Assembly (NCBI RefSeq): GCF_008710705.1
Contig: NZ_VYRZ01000004.1
Span: forward strand, 91,754-155,753
Direction: 5' to 3'
DNA: 64,000 nucleotides
DNA from: Microbacterium radiodurans
GTDB taxonomy: Bacteria; Actinomycetota; Actinomycetes; Actinomycetales; Microbacteriaceae
The notes beneath the pieces are model-generated. The model searched no databases. It was not told the DNA's origin and saw only the letters and a program-made list of their open reading frames with translations. Position 1 is the stretch's first letter, and each line of letters starts with the position of its first letter. Below, piece after piece: positions 34,569 through 43,086 of this stretch. The position numbers were made by a program, and so were the translations under genes.

Positions 34569-35966
34569 TCAGAACGGTGGCGGGTCCGCATCGAGCGGGA
34601 TGCTGAATGCCACCAGCGGGGGTGGAGCATCCTCCCGATAGGTGATCCCGGTCGGTGAGGTCCAGACGAGTCGGCCGCCGGCCAGTTGCACCACCGACCA
34701 TCTGGTGTGGTGTTTCGCGCCGTGATGGCGTTTGCACAGGTCGGCGAGATTGCAGATGTGGGTCGGGCCGCCGTCGGATGCCGCGACCGTGTGATCGATC
34801 TCGCACCGGATGGCCGGCATCCGGCATCCCGGGAATCGGCAGCGCCGATCACGCGCCTTCAGCAGCCGCCGCTGCGCCGCCGTCGGGGTGTACGCATCGA
34901 CCTCGAGCACGGTTCCGGTGACCGGGTCGGTCAGCAGCCGCGACCAGGTCGAGGTGTTCCCGGCCAGGAGCCGCGCCGTTTCGGCATCGATCGGCGACCG
35001 CCCGACGAGGTCGGCGGGGTCGGCGTCCTTGCCCATCAGCGTCAGTGCCGAGACGACGACCTGCACCTCCGCGCGGATCGTGCTCAGCCCGTCACCGGTC
35101 GGGTCGACGCTCGGCGTCCCGGCGAGCAGCAGGTCGGTGAACACGTCGGCGGCGACCTCATCGAGCGACCGGGTGTCGTCGACGAACGACGACTCGTCGG
35201 CGCCCGCGTCCGCAGCCGCGCCCGGCTCGACGAGCCCGAACGCCGCACCCGAGCCGGCGGCGGGATCCTCGCCGGCACCGGCGACGGCACCGGCACCGGC
35301 CGGCGCCGCCTTCGGCCGGGCCGCGATGACCGCTTTCGCCTGCCGTCGCACCTGGTCGCTGATCGCTTCGGCGAGCACGGTCGGGAGGTGCGCGATGAGG
35401 TCGCTCATCCCGTCCCGGCCCGGATCGATCCGGATGCACCGCGTCGTCGCGGCCTCCTTGTGGCGCTCCTCGAACGACCGCGGGTGCATCCGCTCCGAGA
35501 TCATCCGCAGCGTATCCTCCACCCGATTCGGAGTGTCGGTCTCGCACTTCTCGATCGCGACGCGCTCGAACTCGGCCCGGGCGTCGGCCGGCAGCGGCAT
35601 CCCGTACTGACGGATCAGGTCGACGTGCCGGCGAGCGATCCGCCCGTCCGCCCACGCCTCGACGGCCGCCGCGTAGTTCTCGACGAGATCCCCCGCCTCA
35701 TCGATGCGCCGCTGCACCGTGCGGTCCGCCATGTGCGTGACACCGGCGAGTTCCGCGGAGATTCCCCGCAGGGCCATCTCCCGCTCCTTGACCGCCTCGG
35801 GAGCTCCCGCGACCTGGTCCGCGGCGAGCTGCCCCGCGTCGGCGAGCAGCCGGAGATGACTCACCTCGAGGGCGCGGCGACCGGCCTCGATCTCACGCGC
35901 CCGCGAGACGAGTTCAGCGAGCCGGGCGACGTCGCCGTCGCTCCCAAAACCGCTTCTCGTCTGCAT
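34569..35966 (-). CDS. DUF222 / 13E12-type HNH endonuclease domain protein
   Basis: 465 residues. N-terminal DUF222 helical region (about 15-330) contains an Ala/Gly/Pro-rich variable linker at about 215-265. The C-terminal HNH motif is CRFPGCRMPAIRCEIDHTVA followed by CNLADLCKRHH (about 380-420), with paired Cys for zinc. These proteins form a large, repeat-prone family in actinobacterial genomes (13E12 repeat family of mycobacteria). Function is not established; a selfish or recombination-linked role has been suggested from their copy number. ATG 35966. The 218 bp upstream hold no other gene. Confidence 0.92.
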   Translation of the reverse strand: MQTRSGFGSDGDVARLAELVSRAREIEAGRRALEVSHLRLLADAGQLAADQVAGAPEAVKEREMALRGISAELAGVTHMADRTVQRRIDEAGDLVENYAAAVEAWADGRIARRHVDLIRQYGMPLPADARAEFERVAIEKCETDTPNRVEDTLRMISERMHPRSFEERHKEAATTRCIRIDPGRDGMSDLIAHLPTVLAEAISDQVRRQAKAVIAARPKAAPAGAGAVAGAGEDPAAGSGAAFGLVEPGAAADAGADESSFVDDTRSLDEVAADVFTDLLLAGTPSVDPTGDGLSTIRAEVQVVVSALTLMGKDADPADLVGRSPIDAETARLLAGNTSTWSRLLTDPVTGTVLEVDAYTPTAAQRRLLKARDRRCRFPGCRMPAIRCEIDHTVAASDGGPTHICNLADLCKRHHGAKHHTRWSVVQLAGGRLVWTSPTGITYREDAPPPLVAFSIPLDADPPPF

Positions 35967-36184
35967 AAAGACATTATCTCACCAACCTCCGACATTGCCC
36001 CCGGGATTCCGGCCACATCTGGCAGGCCCGGCCAGAAGTGGCCGAGAAATCTCGCGAGACAGCACCTTCTCGCCACGAACCCGGCGCCTCTTGCGCCCTC
36101 GAGCCCTGAATGACGACCGCAAGCGACGACTTCCCACAACCGCCCGGCCCCAGCCCGACGACCTCGCGCCGATAGCCTGGCGTG

Positions 36185-36394
36185 ATGCCTTCATCGCGCG
36201 AAGACAGATCGACACCGCACATCCTCGCGATCGTCGGGGTCGGCGCGCTCATCACGGCAGGGCTGGTCTACGTCGCCTTCGACAGCGGGCACATGCCCGG
36301 CGTCTGGATCACGACCGGCATCTGGATCGTCGTCTGCATCGTCTCGGCGTGGTGGTACTCCCGTCGACGCGGTCGGCGGTGCCGCGCAGAGTAG
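36185..36394 (+). CDS. Small two-helix membrane protein
   Basis: 69 residues from ATG 36185 (GTG at 36182 is an alternative). Two hydrophobic segments (about 14-32 and 43-60) separated by DSGHMPGVW, with a basic C-terminal tail (SRRRGRRCRAE). No Shine-Dalgarno; TAGCCT lies at a -10 distance from the start, so the message may be leaderless. No family recognised. Confidence 0.6.
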   Translation: MPSSREDRSTPHILAIVGVGALITAGLVYVAFDSGHMPGVWITTGIWIVVCIVSAWWYSRRRGRRCRAE

Positions 36395-36430
36395 AGACGC
36401 CGCGCGGCGGTCCAACGCAGACGTCACCCC

Positions 36431-37279
36431 TTACTTCGCGGCCGCAACCTCGACGAAGGGCCAAGCGACGGTGAGTCGCAGCCCCGCGGCATCCTGAGGC
36501 AGGGTGTGCCAGATCTCGCGCGGCGGTCCGATCGGGGCGCGGCCGCCGCTGGTGATCCACGCGTGCACCTCGTCGTAGATGGCGAGGATGCCGGGAAAGT
36601 CCGTCTCGGCCCCGTGAGCCGAGCGCGTGGCCACCTGCCCACCCGAGAGCCGGTAGCTTCGCACGTCGGCGTCGACCGCGCAGTCGACGAGTCCGTCGAC
36701 GGGCAGCACGATCTCGAGGGGCCCGTCCGAGTCGTCGGTGACGGGCGAGTGGAAGATGCCGAACGGGTCGCCGGTCTCGCGAGCCCCGGCGTCGGTGGCG
36801 ATCCGCCGCAGCCGGCCGACCTCGTCGTGGATGCGCTGGTCGAGCTCGTGCGGCGCGAGTCGGCACAGCACGCTCACGACCGCGCGGTCGGTCTCGACGC
36901 CGGTGGTGACGGTGGACATGGTGGTCTCCTGTCGCAGATGCAGCCGCGCTCGGGCGAGCACGGCGTGACGAGCCTCATTCCGTCGACCGATGGCGGCGAC
37001 GGCTCGATCGAGCCGGGCGACGGCTGCCTCGCGGTCGTCGCCGACATGCTCGATGATCTCGGCGATCTCATGCAATGGCAGATCGGCCGAGCGGAGCAGC
37101 CCGATGAGCCAACCCGTCGCCACCTGGTCGGCGTCGTAATAGCGGTAGCCGCTGTCGGGATCGACGCGCCGTGGCGGCAGCAGCCCGCGATCGGCATAGA
37201 TGCGCAGAGCCTTCGCCGACAGCAGCGTCATCGCGCCGAATCGGCCCGCGGTCATCAGATCACCCGAGGAGGAAGTCAC
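36431..37279 (-). CDS. MerR-family regulator with GyrI-like effector domain
   Basis: 282 residues from GTG 37279, preceded by GAGG at 8 nt; ATG 37255 is the alternative and would give a more typical MerR N-terminus (MTAGRFGAMT). MerR HTH and wing about 9-75 (SAKALRIYADRGLLPPRRVD, SGYRYYDADQV), a dimerisation helix about 80-120, then a GyrI/SOUL-like effector-binding domain about 130-282. The arrangement matches BmrR-type multidrug or small-ligand sensors. Divergent from ldh with a 174-bp gap. Target not evident. Confidence 0.88.
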   Translation of the reverse strand: MTSSSGDLMTAGRFGAMTLLSAKALRIYADRGLLPPRRVDPDSGYRYYDADQVATGWLIGLLRSADLPLHEIAEIIEHVGDDREAAVARLDRAVAAIGRRNEARHAVLARARLHLRQETTMSTVTTGVETDRAVVSVLCRLAPHELDQRIHDEVGRLRRIATDAGARETGDPFGIFHSPVTDDSDGPLEIVLPVDGLVDCAVDADVRSYRLSGGQVATRSAHGAETDFPGILAIYDEVHAWITSGGRAPIGPPREIWHTLPQDAAGLRLTVAWPFVEVAAAK

Positions 37280-37422
37280 GGTGTCAGCCTCGACCGTGCC
37301 CCTGGGGCGGAGTCAAGTCCGCGCACCCGCGAACACCCGCACCGCACTCCGCCACCACCGGCAGACCCGTTCCGCCCCTGCGGAACGAATCATCCTGCCC
37401 GGGGCGCCCTGCATCCCTTCCG

Positions 37423-37437
37423 TGTGGTCTGACCACA
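37423..37437. promoter_or_regulatory. LldR-type operator upstream of ldh-lctP
   Basis: TGTGGTCTGACCACA is a perfect palindrome (7-bp arms around one T) containing TGGTCTGACCA, which fits the TNGTNNNACNA consensus of FadR/LldR-type GntR repressors that respond to L-lactate. It ends 4 bp before a -10-like TAGGCT (37442-37447), which sits 6 bp before the ldh ATG. Binding would block the promoter. No GntR gene lies in the window. Confidence 0.7.
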
Positions 37438-37453
37438 GGAATAGGCTGGACAT

Positions 37454-38419
37454 ATGAACGTGATCGAGAACTCCAAACTGACCGTCGTCGGAGCCGGGGC
37501 GGTGGGTGCGAGCGTCGCCTACGCGGCGCTCATCCGCGGGTCGGCGCGGCACGTCGCGCTCTACGACATCGCGGCCGAGCGCGTCGAGGCCGAGGCGCTC
37601 GACCTCGCGCACGGGTCGCAGTTCATCGGCGCGAGCGACGTCGTCGGCAGCTCCGACATCTCGGTCGCCGCCGGTTCGCACGTCGTCGTCATCACGGCCG
37701 GCGCGAAGCAGGAGCCGGGTCAGACCCGCACCGAGCTGGCGGGCGTCAACGCGCGGATCGTCCGCGGGATGTTGCCGCAGCTGCTCGAGGTCGCCCCCGA
37801 CGCCGTGTACGTCATCGTCACCAACCCGTGCGACGTGCTCACCGTCGTCGCGGCCGAGGCGACCTCGCTCCCCCGCGAGCGCATCTTCTCGTCGGGGACG
37901 GTGCTCGACACCTCGCGCCTGCGGTGGAAGCTCGCGCAGCGCGCGGGCGTCTCGACGAGCAGTGTGCACGCCTATATCGTGGGCGAGCATGGCGACACCG
38001 AGTTCCCGCTGTGGTCGAGTGCGACGATCGGCACCGTCCCGATCCTCGAGTGGGAGCGCGAGGGTCACCCCCGCATGACGATCGACGAGCTCGACCGCAT
38101 CGCCGCCGAGGTGAGGGATGCCGCGTACACGGTCATCCGGGGTAAGGGCGCCACCAACTACGCCATCGGCCTCTCGTCGGCCCGCATCGTCGAGGCGGTG
38201 CTGCAGGACCAGCACGCGGTCCTGCCCGTCAGCACGGTGCTCGACGACTTCGCCGGGATCGGCGGCGTCGCGCTGTCGGTGCCGTCGGTGGTCAGCGCCG
38301 CGGGCGCGACCCCGATCGCGAACACGCCCCTCTCTCCCGACGAGCTCGAGAAGTTCCGCCGGTCCGCGGACGCCCTGCGCCCGGTCATCGACGCCGTCGC
38401 CACCGCCGAACACAGCTGA
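37454..38419 (+). CDS. ldh: L-lactate dehydrogenase (NAD-dependent)
   Basis: 321 residues. Interconverts pyruvate and L-lactate with NADH. Rossmann motif VVGAGAVGASVAYA (11-24); NADH-side Asp38; the specificity loop GAKQEPGQTR carries Gln86 where malate dehydrogenases have Arg; catalytic His179 in GEHGDTEFP; NPCDVLT is typical. ATG 37454 lies just downstream of a -10-like box without a Shine-Dalgarno, so it may be leaderless. An LldR-type palindrome overlaps the promoter. The lactate permease gene follows after 11 bp, so lactate exchange and oxidation are probably co-regulated. Confidence 0.94.
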   Translation: MNVIENSKLTVVGAGAVGASVAYAALIRGSARHVALYDIAAERVEAEALDLAHGSQFIGASDVVGSSDISVAAGSHVVVITAGAKQEPGQTRTELAGVNARIVRGMLPQLLEVAPDAVYVIVTNPCDVLTVVAAEATSLPRERIFSSGTVLDTSRLRWKLAQRAGVSTSSVHAYIVGEHGDTEFPLWSSATIGTVPILEWEREGHPRMTIDELDRIAAEVRDAAYTVIRGKGATNYAIGLSSARIVEAVLQDQHAVLPVSTVLDDFAGIGGVALSVPSVVSAAGATPIANTPLSPDELEKFRRSADALRPVIDAVATAEHS

Positions 38420-38430
38420 GGATCACGCTC

Positions 38431-40041
38431 ATGTGGACGCAAAGCCTCGACCCTCTCGGCACGCTCTGGCTGTCGGCTCTCGTCGCGGCGATACCGATCG
38501 TCGTGTTCCTCCTCTGCCTCGTCGTCCTGAAGCTCTCGGGCATCCTCGCGGCAGGCATCGCCCTCGTCGTCGAGGTGGTCGTGGCGCTCTTCGTCTACGG
38601 CATGCCCGGGACGGCGGTCGCCGGCGCCGGGCTGTTCGGGCTGCTGAGCTCGATCTGGCCGATCGCGTACATCATCGTCATGGCGGTGTGGCTCTACAAG
38701 GTGGCCGTCGCGAGCGGGCGGTTCGCGGTCATCCGCTCGTCGATCGCCCTCATCTCGCCCGACCAGCGCCTGCAGGTGCTGCTCATCAGCTTCGCGTTCG
38801 GCGCCTTCCTCGAGGGTGCGGCGGGCTTCGGCGTCCCCATCGCGATCTGCGCGGCGATGCTCGTGCAGCTGGGCTTCAAGCCCGTGAAGGCGGCCATGCT
38901 GAGCCTCGTCGCGAATCTCGCCGCGGGCGCGTACGGGGCCATCGGCATCCCGGTCATCGTCGGCGCTCAGGTGAGCGGGCTCGATGTGATGGACCTTTCG
39001 CGCGTCCTCGTGCTGATCCTGCAGCCGCTGACGCTGCTCGTTCCGTTCCTGCTCGTGCTCATCCTCGACGGGTGGCGGGGGCTGCGTGAGACATGGCCGG
39101 CGACCCTCGTGCTGACCCTGGTGTTCAGCGGCAGCCAGGCGGCGGTGCTGCTGCTGCTCGGCCCCGAGCTCGCGGCGATCGTCCCGGGCCTGCTGGGCAT
39201 GCTCGCCCTCGCGGGGCTCCGGCTGGTGTGGCAGCCGAAGCACATCTACCGCGAAGACGGGGCGGCGGCGGCGTCCGACGAGCGCCACTCCGCGCGCGAG
39301 GTGATCGCCGCGTGGAGCCCGTTCTACATCCTCACCGCGCTCGTTTTCGTGTGGAGCATCCCCGCGTTCAAGAATCTGTTCGCCGCCGGTGGCGCGCTCA
39401 GCTGGGCGGTCGTGACCGTGCCGATTCCGGGGGTGTTCGGCCAGGTGACGTCGGCCTCGGGCGTCGTGGCGCAGACCTCCTGGAGCTGGACGCCCATCAA
39501 CGCGACCGGAACCGCGATCCTGCTGGCGGTGCTCGTGACCTTCTTCACGACGCGGGCGATCACCGGACGAATGCTGCGCGAGCAGCTCGTGCAGACGTTC
39601 CGCGAGCTGTGGCGTGCCCTCGCCCTCATCTCGCTGATCCTCGTGCTCGCGAACATCGCGAACCTCTCGGGCGGTTCGGCGAGTATCGGCACCGCGCTCG
39701 CGGGCGCGGGACCGCTGTTCCCGCTCTTCGCGCCGATCATCGGGTGGATCGGGGTGTTCCTCACCGGCTCGGTCGTCAACAACAACACCCTGTTCGGGCA
39801 GCTGCAGGCGACGACGGCCGACCGTCTCGGTGTCGATCCGACGCTGTTCGTCGGCGCGAACACGGCGGGCGGTGCAGCGGCGAAGGTCATCTCGCCGCAG
39901 TCCATCGCGATCGCCGCGGGAGCCGTGGGTCTGTCGGGGCGCGAGAGCGAGATCCTGCGGGCATCCATCTTCTACAGCCTCGGCATGCTCGCGTTCATCA
40001 GCGTCTGGACGTTCCTGCTCTCGCAGTGGGGCACGATGTAG
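38431..40041 (+). CDS. lctP: L-lactate permease (LctP family)
   Basis: 536 residues, 12 or more membrane segments throughout, ATG with GAGGATCACGCTC upstream. Family signatures include AFLEGAAGFGVPIAICAAML (about 127-146) and the late GSVVNNNTLFGQLQATTA and NTAGGAAAKVISPQSIAIAA stretches typical of LldP/LctP. Expected role: proton-coupled uptake, or export, of lactate and glycolate. Paired with ldh in one transcriptional unit and followed by a strong hairpin. Confidence 0.95.
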   Translation: MWTQSLDPLGTLWLSALVAAIPIVVFLLCLVVLKLSGILAAGIALVVEVVVALFVYGMPGTAVAGAGLFGLLSSIWPIAYIIVMAVWLYKVAVASGRFAVIRSSIALISPDQRLQVLLISFAFGAFLEGAAGFGVPIAICAAMLVQLGFKPVKAAMLSLVANLAAGAYGAIGIPVIVGAQVSGLDVMDLSRVLVLILQPLTLLVPFLLVLILDGWRGLRETWPATLVLTLVFSGSQAAVLLLLGPELAAIVPGLLGMLALAGLRLVWQPKHIYREDGAAAASDERHSAREVIAAWSPFYILTALVFVWSIPAFKNLFAAGGALSWAVVTVPIPGVFGQVTSASGVVAQTSWSWTPINATGTAILLAVLVTFFTTRAITGRMLREQLVQTFRELWRALALISLILVLANIANLSGGSASIGTALAGAGPLFPLFAPIIGWIGVFLTGSVVNNNTLFGQLQATTADRLGVDPTLFVGANTAGGAAAKVISPQSIAIAAGAVGLSGRESEILRASIFYSLGMLAFISVWTFLLSQWGTM

Positions 40042-40064
40042 CACCGCGGCTCCGGTGGTGTCGA

Positions 40065-40115
40065 TGTCCCACTTTCTGTCGTCCGAGGGCCGCTGAGACG
40101 ACCGAAAGTGGGACA
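40065..40115 (+). terminator. Long hairpin after lctP
   Basis: TGTCCCACTTTC (40065-40076) pairs perfectly with GAAAGTGGGACA (40104-40115), and an inner GTCGT/ACGAC pair extends the stem. Starts 24 bp after the lctP stop. No T-run follows. Confidence 0.65.
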
Positions 40116-40272
40116 CCGGCGTGCCGGCGCCGCGATCCCCCGTTGTTCGTCCGCGTCGTCGCGCGCTCGAGAGGTCAAGAGCCTGCGTTCGTGGCGGCGG
40201 ACGAGACGGTTCCGTTTCCGGCATCGACACTGTCTGCCGAACAGTCGCTGAAGTAGCAGGTCGCCCCGGCCC

Positions 40273-40289
40273 GATCGTTCTTGATCGTT
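40273..40289 (+). promoter_or_regulatory. Direct repeat in the region upstream of the PL11 gene
   Basis: GATCGTTCTTGATCGTT is a 7-bp direct repeat (GATCGTT) spaced by 3 bp, about 110 bp before the PL11 start in an otherwise featureless 280-bp gap (40116-40398). It may be an activator site or part of a promoter; evidence is weak. No gene with coding character is seen in the gap on either strand. Confidence 0.3.
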
Positions 40290-40398
40290 TTCCGCACCCT
40301 CCGGCACTCGTCGCCGAGCATGAGCGTGGCGCCCGACGGTGGACGCCACGTGATCGGATGCACGTCCCCCCGGCGTGCCCGTTTCGAGGAGGAGATGG

Positions 40399-42924
40399 AT
40401 GATCACCCGCACAACGCACCCCGGCAACCCGCGACGGATCGCGCTCGCCGTGGCAGCGACGATGGTCGGATCGACGCTCGTCGCGGCGCCGGCCCACGCC
40501 CTGATCACGCCTTCGGCGTCCAGCGACACACCACCACCGGAGGCGCGGGTGATTGAGCGCCTCGACCGCGGCGTCGTGGCCGTCCGCGCCGGCGAGAGCG
40601 AGGTGCTCGTCAGTTGGCGACTGCTCGGCCTCGATCCCGCCGGGATCGGGTTCGTGGTCGAACGGTCGGCAGACGGCGAGGCGTTCGAGCCTCTGTCGGA
40701 TGTGCTCCGTGGAGGGACGAACTTCACCGATACGACAGTCGACCTCTCCGTTGACAACGCCTATCGCGTCGTCCCCGTCGGCGCGTCCGACGCGGAGGCC
40801 GCGAGCCCGGCCTTCACTCTCTCGGCGGGCAACGCGGTCGAGCCGGTCGTGCGCGTGCCGCTGCGCGAGGGCGGGCCCATCAAGTTCGTGTGGGTCGGCG
40901 ACCTCGACGGTGACGGCGCATACGACTACGTCATCGACCGTCAGACGTCGCCGCAGTCGATCGAGGCGTATCGCAGTGACGGAGAGTTGCTCTGGTCGAT
41001 GGATCTCGGCCGCAACAGCCTCGACCAGAACAACATCGAGGGCGGTTCCTCGACGATCGACGTCGGGCACAACGACGGCGTCACGGTCTACGACCTCGAC
41101 GGTGACGGAATGTCGGAGGTCGCCATCCGCATTGCGAACGGCGTGACCTTCGGCGACGGTGCGGTCTTCGAGGAGCATCCGGACGATCTCCATCAGTCCG
41201 TCGCGATCCTCGACGGTGAGACGGGTGCTCTGCGCGCGCACGCTCCGGTGCCGACCGACTACATCACCGACGGGCCGATGTACGCCCGTTTCGGCGTCGG
41301 GCACCTGGACGGCGTCGACCCCAGCCTCGTCGCTTACATGAAGAACCGCGTGGGCACCTCGGGCGGCAGCGGAGCCGGGTTCAACCTGATGTATCTCGCG
41401 TGGAGCTTCGACGGCGAGAAGCTGACGCAGGACTGGAAGTTCCTCCGGGGCGACCAGGATCTGCCCGACGGCCACAACACCCGCATCGTCGATGTGGACG
41501 GCGACGGCCGCGACGAGATCGCCGAGATCGGCTTCGTGCTGAACGGCGACGGCACCCTGAAGTACAGCCTCGCCCCGCAGGACATCATCCACGGCGATCG
41601 CTTCTACATCGCCGACATCGATCCGGCACGTCCTGGGCTGGAGGGATACGGCATCCAGCAGGATCACCCCGAGAAGCTGCTCGACTACTACTACGACGCA
41701 GCGACGGGCGAAGTGCTGTGGAAGCACTTCTCCGACAGCCCGACAGCCGACGCCGGACGCGGGTTCGTCGCCGACATCGACCCGCGCTTCGCGGGCATGG
41801 AGTCGTGGTCGAACGACGGCGAGGTGAACTACGACGAGAGCGCCGGCGCCGGCCTGTTCAACGCACCGTCGAACCAGCTGATCGAGGCCGACACGAACCT
41901 GCAGCCCTGGCCGCACATGGGCATCTGGTGGGACGGCGATCCGCTGCGCGAGCTCATGAGCAATGACCCGGTCCCCGCGGCCCGAGACGCGCGCATCGTG
42001 AAGTGGGACTGGGAGAATCCGACCGACCGGCAGTCGGTCCCGCGCGTGTTGACGTTCGGCGACTACGGCGCCGTGACGGCGGGCGGCACGTCGGTGTATC
42101 CGACTCTCATCGCCGACATCCTGGGTGACTGGCGCGAAGAGGTGGTGCTGCCGAACGCCGAGTTCGACGAACTGCTCGTGTTCACGACGGACCAGGCCAC
42201 CGACATCCGGCTGTACACCCTGGCCCACAACCCCGCCTACCGGAACGGGATGACGCTCAAGGGGTACCTGCAATCGAGCAACGTCGACTACTTCCTCGGG
42301 CACGGGATGACCGAACCTCCCGCGCCCCGGATCCGTTACACCGGCACGCCGGCGGCTCCCGACACCGAACGGCCGACCGTCGCACTGTCGGCACCCGCGT
42401 CGGCAGGACCGTTCGCCCACCTCGATCTCGAGGTGACGGCATCCGACGCAGGCGGTCTCGCGAAGATCGTCGCCAACGTCTACCGCGATGGGCAGCTCGT
42501 ACGCAGTACCCAGTCGGCTCTCGAGGGGGCGACCACGGGCACGCACGCGGCTCAGGTCGACGGGCTCGACGACGGGGTGTACACGATCCGCTTCAACGCG
42601 CACGATCTCGCCGGCAACGTGTCGAGAACCGGCTCGTTCGAGGTCGAGGTCGACGGCACCGCCCCGACGGCGACAGTGAAGCCGGGCGCCCCGTTCACCG
42701 TCGGGACCGCCGACGGCTACGACGTCGTCAGCTTCAAACTCCACGACCGGGGACAGGTCTCGCGTGTCGAGATCAACGGCGTCGAGAAGGATCTCACCGA
42801 CAACGTGTGGTCGGACGTGAACTTCCTCCGACCAGGGACGTATGGAGCGGTACGCGGGACGAACACCCTGGTCGTGTACGACCGCGCCGGCAACGCGCAA
42901 CCGTACACGTTCGTCCTCAGCTGA
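40399..42924 (+). CDS. Secreted rhamnogalacturonan lyase (PL11 family)
   Basis: 841 residues from ATG 40399, behind GAGGAGGAGATGG. Signal peptide about 1-34. Residues about 50-140 form an Fn3-like domain; residues about 145-650 are the PL11 eight-bladed propeller with repeated Ca-binding Asp-rich loops (DLDGDGAYDYV, DLDGDGMSEVA, DVDGDGRDEIAE) and conserved LADILGDWREEVVLP. PL11 enzymes cleave the rhamnose-galacturonate backbone of rhamnogalacturonan I in plant pectin. Residues about 660-841 are beta domains with possible carbohydrate binding (HDLAGNVSRTGSFEVEVDG). No wall anchor. Monocistronic between two hairpins. It fits the arabinan locus since arabinan decorates RG-I. Confidence 0.93.
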   Translation: MITRTTHPGNPRRIALAVAATMVGSTLVAAPAHALITPSASSDTPPPEARVIERLDRGVVAVRAGESEVLVSWRLLGLDPAGIGFVVERSADGEAFEPLSDVLRGGTNFTDTTVDLSVDNAYRVVPVGASDAEAASPAFTLSAGNAVEPVVRVPLREGGPIKFVWVGDLDGDGAYDYVIDRQTSPQSIEAYRSDGELLWSMDLGRNSLDQNNIEGGSSTIDVGHNDGVTVYDLDGDGMSEVAIRIANGVTFGDGAVFEEHPDDLHQSVAILDGETGALRAHAPVPTDYITDGPMYARFGVGHLDGVDPSLVAYMKNRVGTSGGSGAGFNLMYLAWSFDGEKLTQDWKFLRGDQDLPDGHNTRIVDVDGDGRDEIAEIGFVLNGDGTLKYSLAPQDIIHGDRFYIADIDPARPGLEGYGIQQDHPEKLLDYYYDAATGEVLWKHFSDSPTADAGRGFVADIDPRFAGMESWSNDGEVNYDESAGAGLFNAPSNQLIEADTNLQPWPHMGIWWDGDPLRELMSNDPVPAARDARIVKWDWENPTDRQSVPRVLTFGDYGAVTAGGTSVYPTLIADILGDWREEVVLPNAEFDELLVFTTDQATDIRLYTLAHNPAYRNGMTLKGYLQSSNVDYFLGHGMTEPPAPRIRYTGTPAAPDTERPTVALSAPASAGPFAHLDLEVTASDAGGLAKIVANVYRDGQLVRSTQSALEGATTGTHAAQVDGLDDGVYTIRFNAHDLAGNVSRTGSFEVEVDGTAPTATVKPGAPFTVGTADGYDVVSFKLHDRGQVSRVEINGVEKDLTDNVWSDVNFLRPGTYGAVRGTNTLVVYDRAGNAQPYTFVLS

Positions 42925-42938
42925 CCGCCGGCGGACGC

Positions 42939-42984
42939 CGCGGTGTTCCCGGAGCTCGAGACGAGAGGCTCCGGGAACACCGCG
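42939..42984 (+). terminator. Strong hairpin terminator after the PL11 gene
   Basis: CGCGGTGTTCCCGGAGC (42939-42955) and GCTCCGGGAACACCGCG (42968-42984) form a perfect 17-bp stem with a 12-nt loop, 15 bp after the stop. Confidence 0.85.
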
Positions 42985-43086
42985 TGGACGAGGTGGAGAT
43001 GCCGCCCCACTATGCTGACGCTGACATTGAGCGGGCCACGGATGCTGCGACGCTCACGCGCTGGGGAGCGACGCGAAGGAGTCCAC

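Noticed and set aside
37506..39089. Arg/Ser-rich frames over ldh and lctP.
   Set aside because: Out-of-frame shadows of two well-supported genes.
40175..40363. 62-codon minus-strand frame upstream of the PL11 gene.
   Set aside because: No RBS, no recognisable domain, weak codon bias; treated as non-coding intergenic DNA.
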